From Pseudoips prasinana (Eukaryota > Arthropoda > Insecta > Lepidoptera > Nolidae), in contig OX621248.1 in assembly GCA_951640165.1 (NCBI GenBank), positions 1,178,001 to 1,242,000 on the forward strand: DNA of 64,000 bases. The letters are read 5' to 3'. Of this stretch, positions 31,120 to 41,832 are shown piece by piece; within the stretch, counting starts at the first letter, position 1, and each line of letters opens with the position of its first letter. The notes beneath the pieces are model-generated. The model ran no database searches. It was not told the DNA's origin and worked only from the letters and a program-made list of their open reading frames with translations. Both the position numbers and the translations under genes were made by a program.

Positions 31120-31355
31120 GATTTTCATCATCATCACGTCAGCCAAAGTACGTCCACTGCTGGACAGAAGCCTCCCCAAAGAATGGGGGACATGCCATAA
31201 TCGCCACGCTTGGCAGACGGGTTGGCGATCACAGTTTGATGGACAGAAAAACGCTGCTGCCTGTTCTCTGGTAGGTCCCCTCGGTCGATTTCTACGCACC
31301 CCCCCCCCCCCCCCCCATGGGATGTGATGGTGTGATGATATTCTATGCCGTCACC
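31120..31355 (-). mobile_element. E-family repeat with an RTE-like 3' end
   Basis: The left part (CATCATCATCACGTCAGCC, CGTCCACTGCTGGACAGAAG) is the inverse of the RTE terminus. The remainder (CATGCCATAATCGCCACGCTTGG, GTTCTCTGGTAGG, ATTCTATGCCGTCA) is unrelated to the polymerase. A SINE or small element that borrowed a LINE 3' end is the likely reading. A run of C residues (about 31300-31317) interrupts it. Confidence 0.7.
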
Positions 31356-31716
31356 ATAGAGCAAATGCAAAAAAATAAAAAACTTTTTGGGTGATTTTAA
31401 TCTAGTGGATGTAGTGGGCCAGACACTTTATTATTAAGAAGAATGTTTTCAATAACACACACTCTATATAGATAATATTTCGGAAAGATACAAAATTTGG
31501 GATATAAAATTATAAACAAATTGTTGGTTAGACGTTTTCATCCATTGTGAAATCCGCAAAACATACTTCTATTAAAGTAAAAAAAATAGAGTACTATAAA
31601 AAAACTACATAATAGGTGGTGCTCAAACTTCGTGCCAATTTATAAAACAGTTATGCCGACTTAGTGACAAAAGAATATCTGGTTTGAATTCGGAATTATA
31701 ATTAATCAATTTTTAT
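31356..31716. other. no recognised feature
   Basis: AT-rich, nothing matched. Confidence 0.35.
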
Positions 31717-32012
31717 TTATTAACACAAGGTCCGTCATAATAATAATACCTTAATATAGACAGAACCATTGACAATATGTAGTAAAAATATTAGACTTAA
31801 ACTAGATAATTAAACATAATCTCTTGACAATAACTTGATACGAGCTAGCTAAATATCAATGCTATAATAAAATAAATTTTATAAATGTTTTCATACAATT
31901 TGTACCTAAATATCTATGTTACTAGAAATAATAATGTATACAACTATATTACTACAAACATGTTCTGACTATTTACAAGCGCTTTTTTAAAGTCTACGTG
32001 AATAAAAACCTT
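31717..32012 (+). mobile_element. N-family repeat (LINE 3'-UTR-like)
   Basis: TTAACACAAGGTCCGTCATA to AATAAAAACCTTTTTTATT. Almost identical to 43788-44340 with the SINE removed. AATAAA next to a T/A-rich end suggests a polyadenylated retroelement. Confidence 0.78.
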
Positions 32013-32300
32013 TTTTATTAAAAAGAAAAAATCAGATCCCGATACTTTTTTATTAGACTCCAATCATAAAATAAATGTAAAAGGAATGTTTTTTCCCGTC
32101 TAAGAAAAGGTGGTCTTTTCGATATTGTGAAATTTTTTATATGGTTATTATTGTGTGATTTCTTAGTAGGGTGTACATCAATTTTGATTATGCGATTGTT
32201 TTTTCGATAGGAAATGCATTAAAGGTCGTGGCATGTATGTTTGTCATTATCGTCGTCAATATACATTTTTGGCCATCATATTTGCCCAAATAGAAATTGC
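32013..32300. other. no recognised feature
   Basis: AT-rich. Confidence 0.35.
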
Positions 32301-32302
32301 AA

Positions 32303-32373
32303 ACGCTTTCAGATGCATTAGTACTAAGATTCTAATAGAAATAGAATCTTGGAACTAATGCATCTGAAAGCGT
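32303..32373. repeat. 32-bp near-perfect hairpin
   Basis: ACGCTTTCAGATGCATTAGT... (32303-32334) pairs with 32342-32373 with two mismatches and a 7-base loop. The size fits a short palindrome or a precursor-like RNA hairpin. No second copy in the window. Confidence 0.82.
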
Positions 32374-32439
32374 GAAAATGCCAGCGTTAATAAGATACCG
32401 CTACAACGTATCATAAAGCAATCAGACGTAGGAGGCGTC

Positions 32440-32750
32440 GGGGCGGCGGCGATAGCCGATAGCCCAACTCCCCTTGTGGTTGCGGTGGCAGTATAAGAAG
32501 TGTCCTCTAATGCGTACGTGTCCCGACTATCTGGCACATGGTGCAAAAGGGGGGCACCGGAGCAGCATGCCCGCGTTCATGGAACCCCCCAATTAGGCGC
32601 CAAGAATCCACTGCGGGCTAGGTTTACTCGGTGCGAGTCCGACTTACCCACCAGCAAACACCAACAGCAGTGTTTTGCGGTGGCATGTGTTGGTATTCCC
32701 ACTGACTTACCAAAAAACACTGTGCTTGAATGAAATCTACCACGGTTAGT
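32440..32750 (-). repeat. R-family repeat
   Basis: GC-rich. The inverse of this region shares CGGGCATGCTGCTCCGGTGC and GTCGGACTCGCACCGAG-type words with 49200-49520. Short frames on both strands (32355-32546, 32500-32733, 32577-32774) follow the GC content. Probably remnants of a retroelement untranslated region. Confidence 0.6.
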
Positions 32751-32759
32751 CTCCACAAC

Positions 32760-33240
32760 TGAATAATATACCACAGGTCAAATAATTTTACAATTTACTA
32801 ACACTTCTATATGTCCATTTCTTGAAAATCTAGTCCATGAGCGGTAGCACCTTACACCAGCCGGTTGGAGTTAAATTCAAGACGTTAAGTAGCGATAAGT
32901 TGCCCAATTTATCGCACGACCTTTCAGTCTGCGGTGACTAGGTCCAGATGGCATTCACCAGGAGATAGTTACACCTTTATTTGAGAACGGCATGGTGCAG
33001 ATGTGTCCAGACACATTTTAGTTTTCTAACTGTACGAGTATATTGGTATATACTGGTACATGTCAGAAAGACGTTCTGTAAAATGTTAAAATACAAGTGT
33101 TTTCGTTATATAACTCCAGAAATGTGGGAGTGTCCGTAGGCATATTTGATAGTTCCTATTCGATACTTTTGAATTTATCTGCCCTCAATTTGTGTCATAA
33201 ATATGTAATAATAAGCCGATATACAAGATTACATTCTGCC
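32760..33240. other. no recognised feature
   Basis: Unassigned; possible upstream RTE sequence is too degraded to call. Confidence 0.35.
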
Positions 33241-33244
33241 GATA

Positions 33245-33725
33245 TACAGCGTTCGGGAAGCTACGTAATATCTTCTCGTCCCAAATACCGCAGTGTCTCC
33301 AGTCGAAAGTCTTCGACCAGTGTGTGTTGCCAGTGATGACTTATAGAACAGAGATGTGGTCGCTCACTATGGGCCTTATCAGGCGGCTCAAGGTTACCCA
33401 AAGAGCAATGGAAAGGGCTATGCTTGGAGTTTCCCTGCGAGATCGAATCAGAAATGCTGAGATCCGCAGGCGAACCAAAGTAGCCGACATAGCCCAAAGA
33501 ATTGCCAAACTGAAGTGGCAGTGGGCAGGGCACTTAGCTCGTAGAACTGACGGCCGATGGGGCAGAAAGGTTCTCGAGTGGAGACCACGAACCGGAAGAC
33601 GCAGCGTTGGCAGGCCTCCTACACGGTGGACCGATAATCTTGTGCGGGTCGCGGGAAGCGCAGGACCGGCTATTGTGGAGATCCTTGGGGGAGGCCTTTG
33701 TCTTTCGGCTGATATGATGATGATG
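33245..33725 (+). pseudogene. RTE-type LINE polymerase C-terminus, best copy
   Basis: The frame from 33324 reads MTYRTEMWSLTMGLIRRLK, RAMERAMLGVSLRDRIRN, KLKWQWAGHLARRTDGRWG and GRRSVGRPPTRWTDNLV. The same frame can be followed upstream (KVFDQCVLPV) to about 33300. Two small deletions distinguish it from the other ends: one of about 17 bp after VRVAGS and one between GGCCTTTGTC and TTTCGGCTGA, removing the usual WTSF end. An ATGATG tail closes it at 33725. These LINEs have an endonuclease and RT, but only the last 150 codons remain. Confidence 0.88.
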
Positions 33726-33857
33726 ATACAAGATTTATGTTTACAATATTGGCTTTGTCGCTTACTGAGACAGAATTTCTTTGATTTTTACTTCTATAAA
33801 TTAATTATTTCTGCAAATATCGCCATGTGTGGAAACCGTAAACAGTAGTTGCAGTTT

Positions 33858-33932
33858 ATGAAATGAAATAATGAAATTTATTCAGCATTTGGGTATTAAC
33901 ATACACTTGTACTTCTCAAGCTCACAATGCAG
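33858..33932 (-). mobile_element. ATTTC-tailed retroelement end, minus strand
   Basis: AAATGAAATAATGAAATTTAT then AGCATTTGGGTATTAACAT, the inverse of 690-770. Confidence 0.7.
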
Positions 33933-34071
33933 TACAGACGCCAGCACATCAAGCTGCCCCAATCTGTCAGATTTCCCAAATTGAAAGTGAACCTTATGCT
34001 TTTGTCAAAAAATTGAAATACTATAAATGGAATTTGACAGATTGGGATAGCTGGATGTGCTGGCGTCTGTA
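33933..34071. mobile_element. MITE J, full copy 2
   Basis: CAGACGCCAGCACATCAAGC and its inverse, TA at 33933-33934 and 34070-34071. 135 bp, same length as the copy at 9064. Confidence 0.83.
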
Positions 34072-34224
34072 CATAAACATAGACAAAAACAAAATAAAAG
34101 TATCAAAAAATATTGAATTAGTCTATCCGTGCTGTATTTTGATATTTTTTTTAAATCTTATTTAAATAGCAAATAATTATTTTTAATTTAGTACTGTTAT
34201 ATTAAAAATTAAAGACGAGCGTGA

Positions 34225-34430
34225 GCAGTTGGCTAGCTCAGATGGCTGCCAACCAGTAGCGATTAATAAATACCTGAAGGCGCACCCTTATGGGGCTCAG
34301 AGCACAGCTCAGGGGGCCGCTGAAGTAAAAAAGTCACCAATAACGTGTTAAGCGGTCAATGCGTTACTCGCTGCCACACCCTGGCTAACCTGCCGACTTT
34401 TCTAGCTACCTAGGTGGACGTCAGTAGAAC
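34225..34430 (-). repeat. dispersed repeat shared with 425-600
   Basis: TTTTCTAGCTACCTAGGTGGACG at its right end is the inverse of 450-490. Includes GCTCAGAGCACAGCTCAGGG. Followed by AATAAAATATTTTA. Confidence 0.5.
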
Positions 34431-34530
34431 AAATAAAATATTTTACTTTTATCTATTCGTCCTATGGTTTGTTACAAAACTCCAAGATCGATTCTCTGAA
34501 AGTCCAAGTATGAACTTAGTCTATAAAAAA

Positions 34531-34831
34531 ACTTGAGAGGTGTCAAGGGACACCCGGATAGAACGAAGTTATTTCTTATTATTTATTATCCAAAAAAAAC
34601 CTGTATACACTCAACAAAAATAATCGTCGCGACACCACACTGTTCAATGCGAAATAGAAATGAAAATATCTGGCTTGCTTTCTATAAGAGAGAGAGTGAG
34701 AGAGAGAGAGACAAACAGAGAAACATGCGCACGCCGCACAGCTGCAAAAAGTGTCGTGACAACTTTTCGTAAGATTTTTTTCCGTCTAGCCCCCTTTCAC
34801 AACGCGCGATAAGGAACTTCGTTCCAATAAC
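34531..34831 (-). mobile_element. helentron-like element, copy 1
   Basis: Plus strand: ACTTGAGAGGTGTCAAGGGA (with hairpin GGTGTC AAGG GACACC), CGGATAGAACGAAGTT, a GAGAGA microsatellite (34688-34710), CGCGCGATAAGGAACTTCGT. The words GAACGAAGTT and AACTTCGTTC are inverted near the two ends. Subterminal inverted repeats, a central simple repeat and a hairpin by one end are features of helentron-associated elements (DINE-1-like). Read that way its 3' end is at 34531. The 79-codon frame is not a gene. Confidence 0.68.
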
Positions 34832-34842
34832 TTCCAATTGAA

Positions 34843-35450
34843 CTCCACATAGTTTAAATTTTAGTCACCAATTCATAGCTCATATTCACTCAAAATTCAC
34901 TTACGACAGCACATCCAAACACACGAGTCTATCTAAAATACTCAACACTGTTGCTAAACCTGCCAGCTCCATAAAATAATAACTATGCTTACAAAATTTT
35001 GGATTCCAGCCAAACTGAGTTCCGATCACCATCGGATGTGAGGCGCCCTCTGTAGGGAAATCTTACAAACTTATAATAGCTTTTGGTAATCGATCCAGTT
35101 GCCAATCTCAAGTGCGGTGTCAAGTGATAGTGTGGTTTTGGCACACGACACACTCTTGACTTGATCTAACTACTTGGTAGAAAGTAATTTGTAGCAAACC
35201 CATTAACCAGGAATAGAATATGGGTGCCGAGCTTTATTCAACTTCGTTCCACATTGCCAAGAAAATTTAGATTAATTTCATTCCAAATTTCAGTTCTTTT
35301 CTTCGTATTGTGTTTCCTAGCCCATCTCATCCAATCCCATGCTGGTAGTGTTACGTCCTCTCTGCTATGATTGCGGGCTAACGCACGTGATCACAGATCA
35401 AAGATATATCACTTAAGATTTTCTTTGAGAAATATTGTTGATAATCTAGA
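34843..35450. other. no recognised feature
   Basis: Mixed composition, no domain and no repeat recognised. Confidence 0.35.
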
Positions 35451-35454
35451 TTAT

Positions 35455-35675
35455 TATAGTCCGTGAGTGATCGGTGGGGTAAATCGTCTAAGCACGCGGC
35501 TAGTCCATAGATGGGTGACCGTTAAGGTAGTTTATTTTCTGATCGTCTACGTTCAAGTTTAGCTGTCGGTCCCTGTAGTTGTCAAGAGTCAATAATGACA
35601 TGACATGTCAGTGGCCTGCTGGGCGGCTTGAACAAATCTGACACCAGGGTAACCACTGCCCATACGATAAAGAAA
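35455..35675 (-). repeat. G-family repeat, minus strand
   Basis: Inverse of the G family from ACTCACGGAC to CCCATACGATAA, with GCCTGCTGGGCGGCTTGAAC and AGGGTAACCACTGCCC. Confidence 0.7.
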
Positions 35676-35691
35676 GATACATAAATAAATA

Positions 35692-35875
35692 ATAATAATA
35701 ATATCTGGGGACAATGTCACACAGATCATCCTAGCCCCAAACTAAGCAAAGCTTGTACCATGACTCAGAAATAAATATTCGTGCTTATCACACAAATATT
35801 TGCACTTACCGGGATTAGAACCCAGGATCACCAGCTTCGTAGGCAGGATCACTACCAACTAGGTTACGGTGACAA
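35692..35875 (-). mobile_element. SINE A copy with internal deletion
   Basis: Minus strand. Tail at left (AATAATAATAATATCTGGGG). About 60 bp of the body are missing after AAAGCTTGTACCATG; the head and B box remain (GGGTTCTAATCCCGG). Confidence 0.82.
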
Positions 35876-36125
35876 TATGAAATGAAAATAAAAGGTGGGT
35901 GATCTGTCGAATTAAAATAAATATAAACATAATTCGAAGCCAATCACTTAATTATGTTGAACTATCACCGTCGGTCCCACTTTCACCCTTTATCGTGTAT
36001 CTGACTAATTTTGTTTAATTAAGAAGCAAAACATTACCCGAAATGGAGCCCAGTTTCATAGATTTCTTAAAAGATAAACATATCAGATGTATTGAAACTA
36101 CAAACTTTAAAACCGAAGTTGGAAG
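35876..36125. other. no recognised feature
   Basis: Short spacer. Confidence 0.3.
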
Positions 36126-36199
36126 TTGAGTCTCGGGGCTCACATTACCTGGTATCTACTTTTGGCAAGTTTATCTGTCTTCTTTAGCGAAACTTTGAT

Positions 36200-36568
36200 G
36201 TGGTATATAAGAAACAAATTAGTGCAGGGGACCAAAAAGATACCCAACCCTATTCCTGCTAAATTTATAAATAGAGGTAGGGCACAGCGTTCATTCGCTC
36301 GAAGAGCAGCCCGACTGGGGAAGTACCTCCACCTCACAGAAGACATTCCTTAATAATAACATTAATAATTTATTGTTGTGTTTCTGAGTGTGAGTAAGGT
36401 CGCCAGAGCTCATCGGGGTGGGGGGAAGGGTCAGCAACACTTGTTTGCTGGCTCTTAAAGGCCGGCAACGCACCCGTGACTCCTCTGGTGTCGCGAGTGT
36501 CCATGGGCGGCGGTGATCACTTACCAACAGGTGACCCACTTGCTCGTTTGTCGAACTCAGACATAAAA
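36200..36568 (+). repeat. O-family repeat with preceding coding scrap
   Basis: 36272-36350 (AGAGGTAGGGCACAGCG, GAGCAGCCCGACTGGGGAAG) matches 27135-27215. The O unit proper starts about 36347 (TTAATAATAACATTAATAAT) and runs through GGCCGGCAACGCACCCGTGAC to GTTTGTCGAACTC and an A run. Confidence 0.72.
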
Positions 36569-36569
36569 A

Positions 36570-36747
36570 AAAAGGGCTAAGCTCAAAAAGTACTGCATAG
36601 ATTTACTTCAAATTTTACATGAATATTACTAATATACTAATAGGTCGGGTCAACATATAGGCTACATATTATCACGCTATCACTTACGGGGGAGGAGCAG
36701 TGAGAATTTATAAAGTTTAACGCGGGTAAAACCGCGGGGCACAGCTA
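36570..36747 (+). mobile_element. Helitron, 5' truncated
   Basis: Picks up the 28136-type Helitron at GGGCTAAGCTCAAAAAGTAC and ends at CCGCGGGGCACAGCTAG (36747). The last 102 bases are in the tandem duplication. Confidence 0.78.
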
Positions 36748-37211
36748 GTAGTACAATAAAGGAATATACCTAGGTGTTACAATGCAAAAGTCTCATATAT
36801 TCTACCATTTCTGGTGTACAAATATTATCTAATAAATAAAAAATCTATGAACAATTTAAAATTACTTATCATCTAAATACTCTTTTGTAGAATAATAACA
36901 TTTATTAATTAAAAATTCAAATAATTTGCGGGTCAACATATAGGCTACATATTATCACGCTATCACTTACGGGGGAGGAGCAGTGAGAATTTATAAAGTT
37001 TAACGCGGGTAAAACCGCGGGGCACAGCTAGTAGTACAATAAAGGAATATACCTAGGTGTTACAATGCAAAAGTCTCATATATTCTACCATTTCTGGTGT
37101 ACAAATATTATCTAATAAATAAAAAATCTATGAACAATTTAAAATTACTTATCATCTAAATACTCTTTTGTAGAATAATAACATTTATTAATTAAAAATT
37201 CAAATAATTTG
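36646..37211. repeat. exact 283-bp tandem duplication
   Basis: Units 36646-36928 and 36929-37211 read identical. Each begins CGGGTCAACATATAGGCTAC, includes the Helitron 3' end (CTAG at 36744-36747 and again 283 bp later) and the 3' part of a minus-strand LINE fragment, and ends CAAATAATTTG. Confidence 0.92.
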
Positions 37212-37480
37212 CGTTTAAACATATTTAAATTAAGGCTTTTCAAATAATTTGGCAATTTATTGTAAATTCGAATAGCCATACAATAACAGTTCCTACTATA
37301 CATCGAAGTACGTTGACAGGGGATCTGAAGTTTGTTGGGGAATCTAGTATTCCCTACTAGAATATAGTAACAAATTCGCTCTACATTTCGGCTTTTCTGG
37401 CACTTTGTTTACAAATTAGGGGTGCCCGTTTAGGGGTGTATTGGAGTTGTTTGCGCTAGAAATAAATTAGATTCTGTTAG
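37080..37480 (-). pseudogene. LINE polymerase C-terminal fragment
   Basis: Minus strand: words such as MAIRIYNKLPNYLKSLN followed by MFKRKLFEFLINKCYYSTKE can be read near 37130-37290, the usual C-terminal region of CR1/Jockey-type polymerases (IYNKLP, CYYS-EY-D). Upstream similarity fades before 37480. Its end lies inside the duplicated unit, so a part is present twice. Confidence 0.65.
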
Positions 37481-37688
37481 TGACATGTTCTGATTACTAA
37501 ACTTGTCTTTCTTAACCTATTTACCGCTTGCGGTTGGTATTACATTTCATTATATAAAGATTATCTATATACTTCCATTATTAAGATTATTAGGTCTAGC
37601 GTGTACGACCGCAGATGCCAGCAGGGCCATAAAATGATTGTGGGATTTTGTCGTAAAGAAAATTTCACAATATTAGTCTGGGAGATGG
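37481..37688. other. no recognised feature
   Basis: Short AT-rich spacer. Confidence 0.3.
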
Positions 37689-37689
37689 T

Positions 37690-37880
37690 GGTATTATAAC
37701 CCATTGCCACGGAGAGCACGTTTAGCCGTCGGTCCTGTACCTGACCTCTTTCCGGTTATGTGACCGTCGTGGACGACTAGCGTCCCACCGTATCATGAGA
37801 GTGATGGAATAGAAAGTACCTTGTCTCCATTGCGTGGCCGCCGTGGCCGAAATTTGGCCTGGAGGACATTATTACTATCA
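37690..37880 (+). mobile_element. SINE M fragment, plus strand
   Basis: GGTGGTATTATAACCC, GGTCCTGTACCTGACCTC, CATGAGAGTGATGGAATAG and GGCCGAAATTTGGCC, then ATTATTACT. Head missing. Confidence 0.75.
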
Positions 37881-38082
37881 TTAAGACTATTTACTTACCT
37901 GACTCCTTTCAAAATTTCTTAACATTAAACACTTTTTATCGCAGTTTCTTTTTGTAACCTCTTTCTTCATAACTCCTTAATTTCATATATATATATAATA
38001 CTATCTTTCTATATTGTATTGTGTTTAATCAAAAAAATCATTTGATACCTGCCATAGTACACTTACTACTACCGCCTTTTCT
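37881..38082. other. no recognised feature
   Basis: Spacer. Confidence 0.3.
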
Positions 38083-38140
38083 ATCTTATTTTTGCCTTGT
38101 CCACCCAGCGCTTCTTGGGTGGATAAGGCAAAAATAAGAT
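38083..38140. repeat. 25-bp hairpin, 8-base loop
   Basis: ATCTTATTTTTGCCTTGTCC plus ACCCA (38083-38107), loop GCGCTTCT, then the inverse at 38116-38140 with a single mismatch (a G-T pair in RNA). Confidence 0.85.
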
Positions 38141-38179
38141 TTGATTACGATAAGGAAATTATTTATTTCGTTTTTAAAA

Positions 38180-38378
38180 AGACAAAGCCCGCATTAGGGA
38201 AATTAATCCCTAACTCGCGGGGTACTTTACAAACATATAATTGACGGACACAAATTACATCCACACTCAGAACAACTATTTGTGGGTCACACAAATATTT
38301 GCTCAGCGCGGGACTCGAACCCGCGACACGAAGCGGCGAGGCGACTGTCTTAGCCGCTGCGCCACACGTGCAGTCAGT
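38180..38378 (-). mobile_element. SINE C copy, minus strand
   Basis: Head at right (GCGGCTAAGACAGTCGCCTC inverse) with CGGGTTCGAGTCCCGC as B box; body with CTGAGTGTGGATGTAATTTG; tail CGGGCTTTG near 38190. Well preserved. Confidence 0.88.
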
Positions 38379-38379
38379 A

Positions 38380-38655
38380 ATATTTGTTAATTAAGTGTGT
38401 CAAGACAGGTATCATATTTTCAGAGATATTTTTTATGTCCATGGCCCTTATTTTGCCATGTCTTTCTTTGGGGAAAAACTGACGGCGGGCTGAAACTACA
38501 ATCTCTTCATTATCCCTACTGCTGCGATTGTATTAAAATATGCCAAAACTCATTGTTTTACGTGTGTGTCAAAAATATGCTTTTATAGCCAAGCGATTAT
38601 AATAATATAATAATAATAATTTTATTTCGGGAAATTGTTCCCATATCCAACACTA
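38380..38655. other. no recognised feature
   Basis: Contains a TAATAATAATAAT run near 38602; nothing else. Confidence 0.3.
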
Positions 38656-38659
38656 CAAA

Positions 38660-38763
38660 TCTATACATATAATAAAATCGTAGGAAAGTCAAAACTGTAC
38701 ATTGAATATTTTTTTAAAGAATATTGGGGCGTGATCTATAATAGATATCGAAGCCAAAGCTAG
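38660..38763 (+). mobile_element. Helitron 5' end, internally deleted
   Basis: TCTATACATATAATAAAATC after an A, to GAAGCCAAAGCTAG at 38763. The middle is missing and the base after CTAG is A. Confidence 0.65.
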
Positions 38764-38794
38764 ATAGTAATATGATAGATTTGGTTCCCTCGTC

Positions 38795-38985
38795 TGATAT
38801 TTTGGACGTAAGACCGAAAGACGTACCCTGCTGGATATAGGCCTTCCTAAAGATCTCCACAATTGCCGGTCTTACGCTATCTGCATCCAGCGGTTTCTAC
38901 CGGCCCTAACAAGATCATCGGTCCATCTTGTAAGTGGTTTGCCCACGCTGCGTCTACCGGTTTGTGGTCGCCACTCGACAACCTT
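38795..38985 (-). mobile_element. RTE-type LINE 3' end
   Basis: Plus-strand order GACCGAAAGACGTACCCTGC, AGATCTCCACAATTGCCGG, GATCATCGGTCCATCTTGTA, GGTTTGTGGTCGCCACTCG: the inverse of the RTE C-terminus. The ATGATG tail is absent. Confidence 0.75.
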
Positions 38986-38994
38986 CTTATATAT

Positions 38995-39140
38995 ATACAT
39001 TAAGTAAGATAAATTACATCCAGACACAGAACTAGTAATCGTACCTACTCATAATACATAGATTTGGCCTGGGTGGGGATCAAACCCACGAGGTCTGGCT
39101 TAGCAGTCAGGATCACTAAACATTACACCATCAGGCTAGT
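38995..39140 (-). mobile_element. SINE K copy
   Basis: Plus strand: GATAAATTACATCCAGACAC, then GTGGGGATCAAACCCACGAGG and CAGTCAGGATCACTAAAC (inverse of a tRNA-like head and B box). Confidence 0.7.
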
Positions 39141-40374
39141 TACATAAGTTATTACATTACAAGAGAAATATTTAAAGACTTTCCGGTAATTTAGCTCTGA
39201 TGTTTATGCTAACAAAAAGAGAAGACAAATGCAGCAAGAACTAGGTTATTTTTCTTCACATTCTTTCTTAGCCGTATGGCTTAATGCGTTGCTGTTGAGT
39301 TCTGATGTAGGCTTGCACACAAGTGTCTTTATACAAAATAACTATTTGAGCTACAGTTTCAAGCGCGAGACTCTATAGATCAATTGCTTAAGGAAATAAA
39401 TATATTGTCATTTTGACGACATACAGCCTCCCGAGCAACCCGGTTTCCGAAAATGCTTTCCCGATAAGTTTTACAAAACAGACCGTAGAGAATAACCAGC
39501 CATTGTGGCATGGTTGCTCTCAAACAGATGAACAGATTTAGATTTAGATTTTTTGTTTGAAAGGCGAATTAGTCGACAGCTATGATTGACGAAAATCGGT
39601 TTAAGATGGCCACCGTCACAAAAACGGCGGATAACATATTTTTGCACAACCCTCTTAATAGGGGTATCAAATGAAAGGGCTTACCTCGTAAAATACTATA
39701 CACTATAGTAAATTTCAATTCCAAGATCGCCAACATCAATAACCGGCATAATATATTTTATTGCTTACAAAGATTTCGATTCTCATTTTTTTTCAACAAG
39801 CTTGACTAGTAGAATATTAAACACTATGACAAATATCGGTGGTTTAGATTTTTTTTATTTATTTTTAGGTTATTTGATATTTATAAATATAAACACCTAA
39901 AACCAGAAGAAAAGAATGATAATGCATCACATTACTACTCCAGGTCCTACTCCAGGGAAAGGCTCTCCTCTCATAAGGCCATAGTTCACCACGGCTGGCC
40001 TAGTGCGAGTTTGGCAGAAAGCTTCTGCAAAAATATTTTTGAAGAATTTTCAGGCATGTTCCTCACGATGTGTTGCTTCACCGTTTTAAGAATGAGATAT
40101 TTAATTTTTAATACGTACATAAATTCAAAGTCAGCCTTGAACTCGAGGACTCTGACTCCACAGGACAAAGGTCGAAATAATAGTACTATCTCGAAAAGAC
40201 TGCGCCTTGGATATATGCTTCTCTGGCACTCAACTAAGTTAATGTGACGTATAAATATATTAGTAAAAGCTTGAACATGTTATAATAATAGGTTTATATA
40301 CATATAAATAATCATTAGATACATCTTGCGACATGCCATCACAATCCGCATAACAGTGCCCTGCACAGGTGCAG
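39141..40374. other. no recognised gene
   Basis: Overlapping frames of 60 and 78 codons at 39986-40247 on opposite strands have no recognisable domain. The stretch is not matched elsewhere in the window; it could be host intron or intergenic sequence. Confidence 0.35.
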
Positions 40375-40435
40375 TGTAATGAAATAATGAAATTTATTCA
40401 GCACTTGGGCATACACTTGTACTTGTCAATATAAT
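40375..40435 (-). mobile_element. ATTTC-tailed retroelement end, minus strand
   Basis: AATGAAATAATGAAATTTATT, CAGCACTTGGGCATACACTTG, the inverse of 690-770. Confidence 0.68.
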
Positions 40436-41457
40436 CTACATACTTTCATTATTTAGGATTGTGCAGGACTAGTGCACTTCTATCTTTAAACGCTGCATTA
40501 AAAATACGTAGATTTATTAAAAAAGAGTTGGAAAATACAAATAAACGAACAATATCAAACTGAAGGTAAACTATTCACAAGCTATTAATAATGTGCCACC
40601 ATCTATCGGCTCAACTTTAACTATTTACATACGTGCATACTTTACAAGATCGGTGAGCTGACTGGTTGTGTGAGAGATATAGCTTTAATATTGTATTTTA
40701 ATATGCAACGGGAATCCGTGCCATCCTCTTGTATAAAAACACAAATGGCGAATAAAAGATTCTTCAGGCTGTGAGTGTCAAAGTTCTCGTTGAAGACTGC
40801 CCAATGAGAAGATTTGCGGGTGAGATAGCAAATTTTTATTCACATAATATTAATTTATTGACTTGGAAACTAATGATGTAATTGTATAATTTTAAATTAG
40901 TATATAATGTTTTCAACGTCTTTAATCTACGACGTTACGACGTTAGAACTATATTGTGTACATTAAATTTATTTCAAATTTACATTGATATCATAGAATC
41001 TGATGAAAGTAAATTTCATGATAATAAGTAGAACATCGTAAAAAACTTAACATACAAAGTCCGCTAAAATAACTCTATGTCGCAGAGCTTCACAATTTGC
41101 AATTCATGACAAGCATATTTAGATTCAGGATGGCAATTTTTGAGTCACACTAATAAGTATACTGAATGAGAAATCGAAACTGAAAAATAATAGAATTATA
41201 AACAAATATTTATTGTTGAGTGAACATATTGCAATTGACAAATGTCCCTCGTCTGACCAGTTGCGCCACATATTCTTACATGGACATAATGCAAGAATCC
41301 CAACTATTTTGAAATTGCCATGCATTTGTTGGGAACTAATAATTATTAACAGGCACTTATTCCATTGGAATATAGTACTAATAGTAAGAAGGAATACAGA
41401 GTAGTAGTAACAGAAACAGAAAGATAGGAAGGAATAAGAAGGAATAAAGGAATACAT
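40436..41457. other. no recognised gene
   Basis: AT-rich. Overlapping frames at 41125-41457 (minus, 110 codons, Ser/Phe/Tyr-rich) and 41213-41404 (plus) have no domain, and I do not call either. Confidence 0.35.
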
Positions 41458-41459
41458 AT

Positions 41460-41705
41460 GACGGTCACCGTAGCCTAGTTGGTAGTGCTCCTGCCTACGA
41501 AGCTGGTGGTCCTAGGTTCGAATCCCGGTAAGTGCAAATATTCGTCTGATGAGCACAAATATTTGTTTCTGCGTCATGGATGTTTTCTATGTATATAAGT
41601 ATTTATCAATCTATATAAGTATGTATATCGTCGCCTGGCACCCATAGTACAAGCTTTGCTTAGTTTGGGGCTAGGATGATCTGTGTGACATTGCCCCTAA
41701 ATATT
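41460..41705 (+). mobile_element. SINE A copy, full length
   Basis: ACGGTCACCGTAGCCTAGTT, GGTTCGAATCCCGG, body, TTGCCCCTAAATATTAAAAT tail. Both pol III boxes are intact. Confidence 0.9.
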
Positions 41706-41832
41706 AAAATAAAAATAAATATTTAAAAAAATATTATTTTGGATCTTGGCTCATTGTCATCGTGATCATGTCAGCCTTATGATGCCCAATGCTGGATAAT
41801 AGCACCCAAAATGCATATTTTTAAATAAGGTG

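Noticed and set aside
31300..31318. Poly-C tract as a functional G-quadruplex or regulatory site
   Set aside because: A single homopolymer run inside an E repeat, and homopolymers are error-prone in assemblies.
33534..33731. Minus-strand 65-codon frame inside the RTE fragment
   Set aside because: Antisense of the polymerase C-terminus, which is the real coding strand.
36646..37211. CRISPR-like or satellite array
   Set aside because: Only two units, 283 bp each, without spacers; a tandem duplication of transposon debris.
41125..41457. 110-codon minus frame rich in Phe, Ser and Tyr
   Set aside because: Composition follows AT-rich DNA; overlapping plus frame; no recognisable motif.
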